Shown piece by piece: positions 1 through 7,013 of a stretch of DNA of 42,324 nt. Both the position numbers and the translations under genes were made by a program. The notes under the pieces are model-generated. The model made no database searches. It saw nothing but the letters and a program-made list of their open reading frames with translations, and was not told the origin of the DNA. Numbering within the stretch: position 1 is the first letter of the stretch; every line of letters begins with the position of its first letter. Origin of the DNA: Chitinophaga pinensis (lineage in GTDB: Bacteria; Bacteroidota; Bacteroidia; Chitinophagales; Chitinophagaceae); assembly GCA_945878115.1 (NCBI GenBank), contig CAMDVD010000031.1, positions 1 through 42,324 of the forward strand, in the 5' to 3' direction.

Positions 1-366
1 TTTACTCCCCGCAGAGTCTCCGCTTCGGGACTCTGCGGTTTTGTAAGTAAGAACAAATAAAATACACGCAGAGTCCCGAGGCGGAGACTCTGCGAAGAAA
101 AAAGAAACTATCAAAATCTATATTTATTTCTGTACTATTGAGTCATGAAAATAAATTGCGTTTGCATAGCAATAATTATCCTTTACTCCCCGCAGAGTCT
201 CCGCTTCGGGACTCTGCGGGTTTGAAAATAAGAACAAATAATATCTCCGCAGTCTCGATACCTAAACTCCGAAGAAAAATGACAATAAGAACCTAATAAA
301 GTTTATTTTTATTTCTGTACTATTGGGTTATGAAAAGGTATCGCATTTACATTGCTATCATTATTT
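1..366 (+). repeat. 181-bp tandem duplication of a gene 5' end, with palindromes
   Basis: Two tandem units (1-181 and 182-366) begin with the same TTTACTCCCC. Each carries a 10-bp perfect hairpin, CCGCAGAGTC/GACTCTGCGG, at 9-18/29-38 and 190-199/210-219. The first unit has a second hairpin (67-75/86-94) that is nearly an inverted copy of the first; in the second unit this is decayed. Each unit ends with TTATTTCTGTACTATTG and an ATG. The first ATG (144) opens MKINCVCIAIII and then runs into the next palindrome. The second (330) opens MKRYRIYIAIII and continues as the real gene. The first copy is therefore a decapitated duplicate of the promoter and first dozen codons. Confidence 0.8.
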
Positions 367-974
367 CTATTTCTCTATCCATTCATTGTGTAGGACAAAC
401 TAATATTCCATCGTCTACAAAAAATGCCCCAGCTGCGTTAGATACAATTTCTGGTTTGGCAATTGGAGAATACAATCCATCGTTCAATCCATTTCATGCT
501 TGGGGTCCAGATAAAGACACTCGCATTTGCATGGCATGCAATTATGGTCGCTATCATGGCATTATGTATTTTGTAGGCAATCACCCCAATTGGAACGACA
601 TAAAATTGTGGTTGACTTATTTAGAAAAAGAAAGCAATGCAAGAAACAGGTATCTCAAAGTATATTTTATTTACGCCAATGAAACGGATTTTACAAACGC
701 AACCAGAGAGAAAGAATTAGAAGATCTTGGTAAAGAATTGCACATACAACAAGTAGCCTTAACGTACGTTCCTTCCTTGACAGATAAGGAAAGTGAAGTG
801 TATCAAAATCAAATTAATCCAGCCATAGAAAATAATATTATCTTATCCTTGGATGGCGTAATCATTCAAAAATATTTGAACCTCAAGCCTACAGAAGAAA
901 ATTTTAAAATGCTAACTAAAACCCTTGATAGCACAGGGCGCGAAGAATTTACTTTGATACCGCCAGTGCATTAG
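330..974 (+). CDS. secreted thioredoxin-like protein with a CxxC motif
   Basis: 214 aa with an N-terminal signal sequence (hydrophobic residues about 6-19, likely cleaved near residue 22). A CMAC motif lies at residues 67-70 in the context DTRICMACNYGRYHG and is followed by a hydrophobic strand (GIMYFVG). A central alpha/beta region (about 75-200) contains YLKVYFIYANE. The layout fits the periplasmic thioredoxin-like proteins common in this phylum, so a redox or thiol role in the envelope is plausible, but the family call rests only on the CxxC and general pattern. The start is fixed by the signal peptide and by the duplicated 5' end just upstream. It is a single transcription unit; the next gene has its own upstream region. 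Confidence 0.6.
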   Translation: MKRYRIYIAIIISISLSIHCVGQTNIPSSTKNAPAALDTISGLAIGEYNPSFNPFHAWGPDKDTRICMACNYGRYHGIMYFVGNHPNWNDIKLWLTYLEKESNARNRYLKVYFIYANETDFTNATREKELEDLGKELHIQQVALTYVPSLTDKESEVYQNQINPAIENNIILSLDGVIIQKYLNLKPTEENFKMLTKTLDSTGREEFTLIPPVH

Positions 975-1093
975 AAGTTGAAACCAGAATAGATGCCCTT
1001 GTTCTTCAGAGACCATTTGTGAACATTTGTTTCAGTCAAATCATATTCATAAAAAATAGCAAAGGAGTAATCTTTAATTTTTAACAAACTGCA
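971..1093 (-). pseudogene. C-terminal remnant of an outer-membrane beta-barrel-like protein
   Basis: Reverse-strand translation gives 40 codons ending KDYSFAIFYEYDLTE and then, further on, KNKGIYSGFNF followed by a stop. The alternating pattern of aromatic and polar residues and the terminal phenylalanine resemble the last strands of an outer-membrane beta-barrel. There is a stop immediately upstream in this frame, and a neighbouring frame (NDNFLMQFVKN) may be its continuation across a frameshift. It overlaps the stop codon of the forward gene by four bases. No promoter or start is visible, so this reads as a leftover 3' end. The family is inferred from composition only. Confidence 0.45.
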
Positions 1094-1161
1094 TCAAAAA
1101 ATTATCATTCAATTTCAAAATTAATTTTACCTTTCCTTTTTAAATTATAAAACAAAAAACA

Positions 1162-1857
1162 ATGGCAGAGTTATTTTATTCCATGGTACATGAATCTACC
1201 AATGAGGAAAAAGCAATCTTTTATAAAAAGACTTATTTACATGTTGCACTTTCTTTACTCACTTTTATTGCGGTAGAAAGTTCACTCATAAAAATCGTCC
1301 CAGAAGAATTAATTATGGGCATGATGGGATCTCGAATGGTTTGGTTATTTATCATTGGTGGCTTTTGGTTATTATCTATTGTTGCCAATAAATTCGCAAT
1401 CTCCGCAGATCGAAATACACAGTATGCTGGACTTGGTCTCTATATTTTAATTGAGTCAATTATTTTCCTTCCGATGATTTATATGGTGATGTATTTATCT
1501 GGCGGTGGTGCAGAAGTCATGATGGAAGCTGGCTTGATTACACTCTTTTTATTTGGTGGCTTAACAGCAGTTGCCTTTCTTGTTAAAAAAGATTTTTCAT
1601 TTTTGCGCACAGGCATTATGGTTGGCGGATTTATTGCATTAGGCTTAATTGTGGTCGGCGCCATTTTCGGATTCAATCTTGGACTATGGTTTTCTGTTGG
1701 CATGGTTGTATTAGCAGGTGCTAGTATTCTATATCAAACCTCTCAAATTATTTATAAATATACAAATGACCAATATGTTGGTGCAGCTCTAGAGTTATTC
1801 GCATCTATCATGTTGTTGTTCTGGTATGTGTTAAGAATTTTATCTTCCAGAAGATAA
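1162..1857 (+). CDS. Bax inhibitor-1/YccA family membrane protein
   Basis: 231 aa, almost entirely hydrophobic, with seven likely transmembrane segments separated by short loops (for example residues 28-46, 60-76, 90-110, 121-140, 150-172, 175-192 and 209-226). The pattern and length match the Bax1-I (UPF0005/TMBIM) family: a loop with charged residues after helix 2, glycine-rich middle helices, and the C-terminal segment ASILYQTSQIIYKYTNDQYV followed by ALELF. The bacterial relative YetJ is a pH-sensitive calcium leak channel, and E. coli YccA modulates FtsH. Which role applies here cannot be read from the sequence. The start ATG follows an AT-rich leader. Reading frames on the opposite strand are shadows. 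Confidence 0.85.
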   Translation: MAELFYSMVHESTNEEKAIFYKKTYLHVALSLLTFIAVESSLIKIVPEELIMGMMGSRMVWLFIIGGFWLLSIVANKFAISADRNTQYAGLGLYILIESIIFLPMIYMVMYLSGGGAEVMMEAGLITLFLFGGLTAVAFLVKKDFSFLRTGIMVGGFIALGLIVVGAIFGFNLGLWFSVGMVVLAGASILYQTSQIIYKYTNDQYVGAALELFASIMLLFWYVLRILSSRR

Positions 1858-1864
1858 AATTCCG

Positions 1865-2045
1865 AAGCAAAATTCCAAAGGGAAAATTCCAAAAGTCAAA
1901 TCCCAAATTCCAAAGGGGATGATGGGAAATTCCAAATTTTCAAATCACAAATTCCAAAAGAAATAATGGAAAATCCCAAAAGTCAAATCCCAAATTCCAA
2001 AGCCAACATTTTCAAATGTTCAAATTGACAAATTTTCAAATTCTA
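1865..2045. repeat. AT-rich short direct repeats (ATTCCAAA type)
   Basis: The gap between the BI-1 gene and the M28 peptidase is built almost entirely from variants of AAATTCCAAA and AAATCCCAAA. A longer direct repeat (AAAGTCAAATCCCAAATTCC, extending to CAAAG) occurs near 1892 and again near 1978. Codon-like structure is absent. This looks like low-complexity spacer expanded by slippage; whether it also carries promoter activity cannot be told. Confidence 0.6.
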
Positions 2046-2050
2046 ACGAC

Positions 2051-3322
2051 TTGATGAAATCATTTCCAGTTATGTTGTTATGCGCATGTTCGCAATTTAT
2101 TTTTCATACCGCAGCCTCGCAAGACATGGCTTATGTAAAAAAAATAGTAGATGATTTATGTTCTGTAAAATTTGCTGGTCGAGGCTATGTAGACAATGGC
2201 GTAAACAAAGCAGCAGATTATCTTGAGCAAGAATTCAAATCGATAGGCTTAAAGAAATTTGACAATTCTTATGTGCAATCCTATTCTTTTCCAGTAAATA
2301 CTTTCCCCTATCCTATTCATTGTTCGGTTGATAAAAAAGAAATGAAAGTGGGTGCTGATTTTATCGTTGATGCAGGCTCAACACACCTCAGTGGACATTA
2401 CAAATTATTGCATTATAATTTTAAGGATTCAGCTGATAAAGATTTGTTGCTCATAAAAATAAAACAAGGATTCCAATCATCAGAAGCATTGGTGATGCGA
2501 TTTGCAAATAGCAGAACCATGGCTGTTTGGGACACTTGTACAAAATATAAACACTTCCCCTCTTTCATTATTTATACAGAAGAAAAAAAATTAACGCATA
2601 CCATCAATACGGAATTGGATGCGTATTCTTCCTTGGTATTCATGGACAGCATGATACAACATAAAGAGTATATCGACATTCAAATGACGAATGAATACAT
2701 ACCAAAATTTACTTGTAAAAATTTGATTGGATACATCAAAGGGAAAAGAACAGATTCGTTTCAAGTTTTTTCTGCTCACTATGATCATTTAGGAAAGCAA
2801 GGCAATGATGCCATGTTTCCTGGTGCAAGCGATAATGCAAGTGGAACCAGCATGATACTTTATTTGGCAAAATATTTCGAGAAGCACAAACCTGCTTACA
2901 ACACCGTGTTTATTTTATTTAGTGGTGAAGAAGCTGGTTTACTTGGATCCGAATATTTTACAAGCTATCCAACATTCGATATCCAAAAAATAAAAATGTT
3001 GATTAATATTGATATCATGGGTAATGCTGAAAATGGCATCACGGTTGTGAATGGGGATGTTTATAAATCGCAATTTAATTTGCTCACTACCATCAACGCA
3101 AAGCAAAAATATCTACCAGCCATTCAGAGTCGAGGCAAAGCCCACAATAGCGATCATTATTACTTTTCAGAGAAAGGAATACCAGCCATCTTTTTATACT
3201 CCATGGGTGGACAAGGCTATTACCATGATATTTATGACAAAGCGGATGCATTAAAATGGACAAATTATGAAGGTGTTGCGCATCTGCTGATTGACTTTGT
3301 TGGAAAACAGGAACGATTGTAG
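2051..3322 (+). CDS. secreted M28 family zinc aminopeptidase
   Basis: 423 aa. A signal peptide covers roughly residues 1-23. The C-terminal half has every metal ligand expected of peptidase family M28: H243 in FSAHYDHLG, D261 in GASDNASG, the catalytic/ligand pair E293-E294 in SGEEAGLLGS, D321 in NIDIMGN, and H392 in YYHDIYDKAD. Such enzymes remove N-terminal amino acids using two zinc ions. The region 40-230 probably includes the PA-like or lid insert often found between signal and catalytic core. There is no C-terminal sorting domain, so the product is probably periplasmic. It stands alone between two repeat-bearing gaps. Confidence 0.9.
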   Translation: MMKSFPVMLLCACSQFIFHTAASQDMAYVKKIVDDLCSVKFAGRGYVDNGVNKAADYLEQEFKSIGLKKFDNSYVQSYSFPVNTFPYPIHCSVDKKEMKVGADFIVDAGSTHLSGHYKLLHYNFKDSADKDLLLIKIKQGFQSSEALVMRFANSRTMAVWDTCTKYKHFPSFIIYTEEKKLTHTINTELDAYSSLVFMDSMIQHKEYIDIQMTNEYIPKFTCKNLIGYIKGKRTDSFQVFSAHYDHLGKQGNDAMFPGASDNASGTSMILYLAKYFEKHKPAYNTVFILFSGEEAGLLGSEYFTSYPTFDIQKIKMLINIDIMGNAENGITVVNGDVYKSQFNLLTTINAKQKYLPAIQSRGKAHNSDHYYFSEKGIPAIFLYSMGGQGYYHDIYDKADALKWTNYEGVAHLLIDFVGKQERL

Positions 3323-3365
3323 GCTACACAAAAATGGACTAACAAAAAGCATCTTCATTGTCGTT

Positions 3366-3448
3366 GCATTGCGGCAACGATTGTAGTGGAAATCCTTTTT
3401 GCTGGCTCTGCAGCAAAAAGATTGGAACGAAAAGCGTGCGTGCCGCCC
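3366..3448 (+). repeat. interspersed hairpin element, copy 1 (no 45-bp tail)
   Basis: An approximately 83-bp element begins TTGCGGCAACGATTGTAGTG and ends GCGTGCGTGCCGCCC. Its ends pair (GCGGCA with TGCCGC), and its middle has a perfect 10-bp stem, CTTTTTGCTG/CAGCAAAAAG, at 3395-3404/3411-3420. The same element recurs at 17737-17820 and, inverted with a different central hairpin, at 36743-36833. It lies in the 249-bp gap before fabI, which otherwise holds only the fabI promoter. Confidence 0.75.
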
Positions 3449-3538
3449 AAGTAATTCTGACTTGAAAATTAGAATAACTTGTTTTTAATTCGCCGTATTC
3501 TTGTTTGAATTAATAGCTTATTTATCAAAGTTTTATTT

Positions 3539-3546
3539 TACTTTTA
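3539..3546 (+). promoter_or_regulatory. -7 promoter box for fabI
   Basis: TACTTTTA matches the Bacteroidota -7 consensus TAnnTTTG at all but the last base. It lies 25 bases before the fabI start. A TTTG at 3504-3507 is too far upstream for a standard -33 element. Confidence 0.45.
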
Positions 3547-3571
3547 ACCCATCAAAAAAGTAGAAAAAACT

Positions 3572-4393
3572 ATGGCTTATAATTTATTGAAAGGTAAACG
3601 TGGAATTATTTTTGGCGCATTGGATGAAAAATCAATGGCTTGGCAAATCGCTCTTAAATGTCATGAAGAGGGTGCTGTATTTACTTTGAGCAATGCACCT
3701 ATTGCTTTACGAATGGGAAAAATTAATGAATTGTCTACGCAATGTGGCAATGCCCTAGTGATTGGTGCAGATGCAACTTCCATAGAAGATTTAAAAAATG
3801 TTTTTACTAAAAGCATAGAACAATTAGGTGGTAAAATTGATTTCGTTTTACACTCTATTGGAATGAGTCCGAATGTCAGAAAAAAAATCCCTTATACAGA
3901 AACAAACTATGAAAATTTTCAAAAGACGATAGATATTTCTGCTCTTTCATTTCATAAAGTCATGCAGACTGCCATGAAGTTAGATGCCTTGAATGAATGG
4001 GCTTCTGTTGTTGCTCTTTCTTATATCGCAGCGCAAAGAACTTTCCCTGGATATAATGACATGGCTGACGCAAAAGCATTATTAGAAAGTATTGCACGCA
4101 GTTTTGGATTTCAATACGGCTTTGCAAAAAAAGTTCGTGTGAATACCATTTCACAATCACCAACGCTTACTACTGCTGGTAGCGGTGTTGAGGGCTTTGA
4201 TGCTTTTTTCCATTATGCCGAAAAATTATCTCCATTGGGCAATGCCAATGCTGAAGAATGTGCAAACTATTGCATTTCCTTATTCAGTGACTTAACGAAA
4301 AAAGTAACCATGCAGAATTTGTTTCATGATGGTGGATTTTCATTCACTGGTGTCAGCGTAGAATTAGTAGAACAAATCATGATGAATAAATAA
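3572..4393 (+). CDS. fabI: enoyl-[acyl-carrier-protein] reductase (NADH), FabI type
   Basis: 273 aa; reduces trans-2-enoyl-ACP in the last step of each fatty-acid elongation cycle. It has the short-chain dehydrogenase fold with an N-terminal nucleotide-binding segment (KGKRGIIFGALDEKSMAWQI) and HSIGMSP in the cofactor strand. The FabI catalytic set is Y151, Y161 and K168 (Y-x6-K in GYNDMADAK), with spacing equal to E. coli Y146/Y156/K163. The C-terminal segment NLFHDGGFSFTGVS is the usual FabI ending. The stop codon overlaps the start of the next gene by one base (TAATG), which implies translational coupling with the small lipoprotein reading frame. Length is normal for the family. Confidence 0.92.
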   Translation: MAYNLLKGKRGIIFGALDEKSMAWQIALKCHEEGAVFTLSNAPIALRMGKINELSTQCGNALVIGADATSIEDLKNVFTKSIEQLGGKIDFVLHSIGMSPNVRKKIPYTETNYENFQKTIDISALSFHKVMQTAMKLDALNEWASVVALSYIAAQRTFPGYNDMADAKALLESIARSFGFQYGFAKKVRVNTISQSPTLTTAGSGVEGFDAFFHYAEKLSPLGNANAEECANYCISLFSDLTKKVTMQNLFHDGGFSFTGVSVELVEQIMMNK

Positions 4394-4855
4394 TGTATGG
4401 CAGATATAGATCTTGGATTCCTTTTTACTTAGCACTTTGTACTTTTTTTTTCGCGTGCAACAAAAAGACAAATGAACGAGGTCATTTCTATAGCTACCCT
4501 ATCAATTCTTACTATGTAGGAACTCATCCTACTGTTGGCATTTCAGCGAGTGTATATATCGTTGAGAAAGAAAATGCAATTCAATTTCAAGTTCAACTCA
4601 AAGGTGGAATAGATACTAATATTTACAAAGTTGCAATTCATTCTTACGACTGCGACTTATGGATATGCTAGCAACCCATATATTGATTTAGGAACTATAC
4701 AAAATAATATTCCCATTTTCTTAGAAAGTAGTACGAGTACTTACACCGATTTTATAGAAAAATTCAAAGGGTATATTGTGATTCATGATCCTCAAAATGT
4801 CAGTAAAGACATAACAAGCCAAATAGTTTTCGGGAAGATTGGGAAAATGTGGTAA
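4393..4855 (+). pseudogene. small lipoprotein gene broken by a frameshift
   Basis: The first frame (4393-4671) encodes a lipoprotein-type signal ending LCTFFFAC (cysteine at about residue 22) followed by a short polar domain, and stops after IHSYDCDLWIC. The second frame (about 4662-4855) continues with YGYASNPYIDLG and ends IVFGKIGKMW. The two halves read naturally as one protein of about 150 aa if one shifts by a single base near 4660. The pairing of an IHSY-type segment with a later YIVIHD segment faintly recalls CHRD or Cu/Zn-SOD-like beta domains, but this is only a resemblance. It follows fabI with a one-base overlap. A sequencing error is an alternative to true decay. Confidence 0.55.
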
Positions 4856-4863
4856 GGATTTTA

Positions 4864-5199
4864 TTAAACAGAAAAGCTAGTCCCACAACCACATGTACTA
4901 CTAGCATTCGGATTTTTGAAAGTGAAACCACGTGAATTTAATCCACCTTCAAACTCAATTTCCATACCAGTTAAATACATTTCGTGCGCATAATTGATAA
5001 CCACTGGAATACCTTCAATTTCAAATTGCATATCATTTTCTTGCTTATCGTCATATTCTAAAACATAAGTCATTCCGCTACAACCGCCACCTTTTACACC
5101 TACTCTAAGAAATGGTTTCGTGGCTTGTTCTTGCAATAATCTTTTTAATTCTTGAATTGCATTGGGTGTAAATGTTACTGGTAATGTTGCTGTTTCCAT
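4864..5199 (-). CDS. A-type iron-sulfur cluster carrier (IscA/SufA/ErpA/HesB family)
   Basis: 111 aa, the usual length. The three conserved ligand cysteines are present: C40 in KGGGCSGMTY, and C103 and C105 in STCGCGTSFSV. Strands such as LRVGVKGGG and FTFKNPNA match the family. A-type carriers receive Fe-S clusters from scaffold proteins and deliver them to apo-enzymes in the cytoplasm. There are no isc or suf genes in this window, so the subfamily (IscA, SufA or ErpA) is left open. It is the last gene of a leftward run and starts 17 bases after the M43 protease gene, so it may share that transcript, although the functions look unrelated. Confidence 0.92.
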   Translation of the reverse strand: METATLPVTFTPNAIQELKRLLQEQATKPFLRVGVKGGGCSGMTYVLEYDDKQENDMQFEIEGIPVVINYAHEMYLTGMEIEFEGGLNSRGFTFKNPNASSTCGCGTSFSV

Positions 5200-5216
5200 G
5201 TCTATATAAAATTGTC

Positions 5217-6500
5217 TTAATTAAAAATAATATTCTTCGTCACTTGGGTTTTGTCATCCAATTGCAGCGTTACAAAATACATGCCTTTTGCCAAATCCTG
5301 AATGGAAATGGTATATTGTTCTTTTGATTCATGGCTGGTTATTTTTTTCACAACTTGTCCAACAGAATTTTTAATGGAAATTTCTAATTTCTCAAAGTTC
5401 AAATTATTCAATCGAATACAGAATTCTTCATTCGCTGGATTTGGATATACAGAAACAGAAGATGCTATATCGAATTCATGTATAGCAGTTGGTATGCGCA
5501 CTGTAGATCGGATATTGTCTATTACATTTTCCATGAAAGTCACTTGTCCTTTCGTAAAACTATTTTGACAATCTCCAGAAGAATAATCCATATAATCTTC
5601 CACCATATCTGGCAAGTCACCAGTGGCTTCAATACAACTATTATTATTTGCATTATTCTTACAATCATCTTGCGATGGACCTCCAGCTTCTGGTGTATCT
5701 GCAATTCCATCATCTTCAAAATTTGTTTGGCCAGTACACGCACCACCATCATCACCCCAAATATGTCGTAAGCCTAAATAATGACCAACTTCATGCACAA
5801 GTGTTTTTCCTCGTAGTCCCAAGGAAGCATAACCATAAGGGTGTTTATTTGGACCACCAACATCTTGAAAATCTAGAACAACGCCATCATATCCAGGTAT
5901 AGGTGCATTTCCACCTCCTCCCCAATTTGGCAATCCAGCCGGTGGATAAGCATATCCAATCAGTCCATCGAGACCATTAATTGTCAAATCGCAAATCCAA
6001 ACATTTAATTTTGTAGATGGGGATATTGCATCGTCTCCTCCATTTGCTGTTTCTTTTACGTAATCAGGCGCTCCCAAACTATTCCAATCAAAATTGGGTA
6101 TTGTGGTAGTAACTCTTCTAATTTGATCTAACCAAAAACGAATTTTAGTAGCGCCAACTCTCGATTGATAAATAGAACGCATATTTGTAGTATCCGAATT
6201 GGTTCTCCCATAGCAACGATTTAGTTGATCTATTTGCGCTTGAATATAAACATCTGGAATATTTTCTTGACCATTTTTATATAACACATGTACCACCACT
6301 GGAATATAAACTATAGCAGCTCTTGTTTTATTTTTATTTTCTGGAAATCTTATCGTCTTCAGTGCCTTCTCCAGACCTGGATATTTTTGATCCAATTCTT
6401 TTACATAAATGGCAGATCCACATTTAGGCACTTTTTGTTGTGCGTGTAGAGCCATTCCAATAAGAAGCAGAGAAACAGAAAGAAGTAATTTTGATTTCAT
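5217..6500 (-). CDS. secreted M43 (pappalysin/cytophagalysin) metalloprotease with T9SS sorting domain
   Basis: 427 aa. A signal peptide ends near residue 21 (MALHAQQ). The zinc-binding helix is HEVGHYLGLRH (H236, E237, H240, H246), the extended metzincin motif, and the Met-turn is YMDYS with M304. Cysteines around 255-311 suggest the disulfides typical of M43B enzymes. A C-terminal type A sorting domain starts at about 350 with VYPNPANEEF and ends YFVTLQLDDKTQVTKNIIFN, so the product should cross the outer membrane by type IX secretion and be released or anchored. It acts on extracellular protein. It sits in a leftward cluster with two other exported proteins. Confidence 0.92.
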   Translation of the reverse strand: MKSKLLLSVSLLLIGMALHAQQKVPKCGSAIYVKELDQKYPGLEKALKTIRFPENKNKTRAAIVYIPVVVHVLYKNGQENIPDVYIQAQIDQLNRCYGRTNSDTTNMRSIYQSRVGATKIRFWLDQIRRVTTTIPNFDWNSLGAPDYVKETANGGDDAISPSTKLNVWICDLTINGLDGLIGYAYPPAGLPNWGGGGNAPIPGYDGVVLDFQDVGGPNKHPYGYASLGLRGKTLVHEVGHYLGLRHIWGDDGGACTGQTNFEDDGIADTPEAGGPSQDDCKNNANNNSCIEATGDLPDMVEDYMDYSSGDCQNSFTKGQVTFMENVIDNIRSTVRIPTAIHEFDIASSVSVYPNPANEEFCIRLNNLNFEKLEISIKNSVGQVVKKITSHESKEQYTISIQDLAKGMYFVTLQLDDKTQVTKNIIFN

Positions 6501-6524
6501 TATATTATTATAAAGTATTAATAT

Positions 6525-7013
6525 TTATTTTTTACAGTCTTCATTTTCCTTGATAAGAACTAGTCGATTATTCTCGAATAGTTTTTTCATCTTGGCAACA
6601 AAGGAATTTAAATTCTCTTGATTAGTAGAAACTACGCAATAATCTCTTTCACCTTCTTTGCCCCAATTCTTCACAGAGAATTCTAAGGCGTTACTATTTT
6701 TTTGATTGAAATCTTTTATGGCTTTCTCCAAACTAGCAACCGCTTTTCCATCGCTGCCACTACCTCTACTCACAAAGGAAACCACTACATGAAATGTCTG
6801 ATGTTTTAATTTAGATTTTGCTGCTTTGATGGAATCCAATTTGCTTTGATTAGGCACGCCTGGTGCACGAACAACTCGAACAGAATCGGCTTGCACTGCA
6901 GTAACTCTCGTTTTGCGATGTTTGCGTTTCCTTTTGTGTGCATCCGCATTGGTAGGCAATATCAAAAAAGTCAATACAAGAATACTACTTAGTAAGAACA
7001 GTAATTTTTTCAT
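6525..7013 (-). CDS. small basic exported protein of unknown function
   Basis: 162 aa. The signal peptide is MKKLLFLLSSILVLTFLILP with likely cleavage after NADA. It is followed by a strongly basic patch (HKRKRKHRKTR) and a polar linker. The folded part (about 72-160) begins FHVVVSFVSRGSGSDGKAV and looks alpha/beta, with one cysteine in DYCVVS and one near the end. I do not recognise a named family. The start overlaps the end of the upstream T9SS protein gene by 29 bases, and the M43 protease gene follows 24 bases after its stop, so the three are probably co-transcribed. A role alongside the two secreted proteins is an inference from position. Confidence 0.65.
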   Translation of the reverse strand: MKKLLFLLSSILVLTFLILPTNADAHKRKRKHRKTRVTAVQADSVRVVRAPGVPNQSKLDSIKAAKSKLKHQTFHVVVSFVSRGSGSDGKAVASLEKAIKDFNQKNSNALEFSVKNWGKEGERDYCVVSTNQENLNSFVAKMKKLFENNRLVLIKENEDCKK

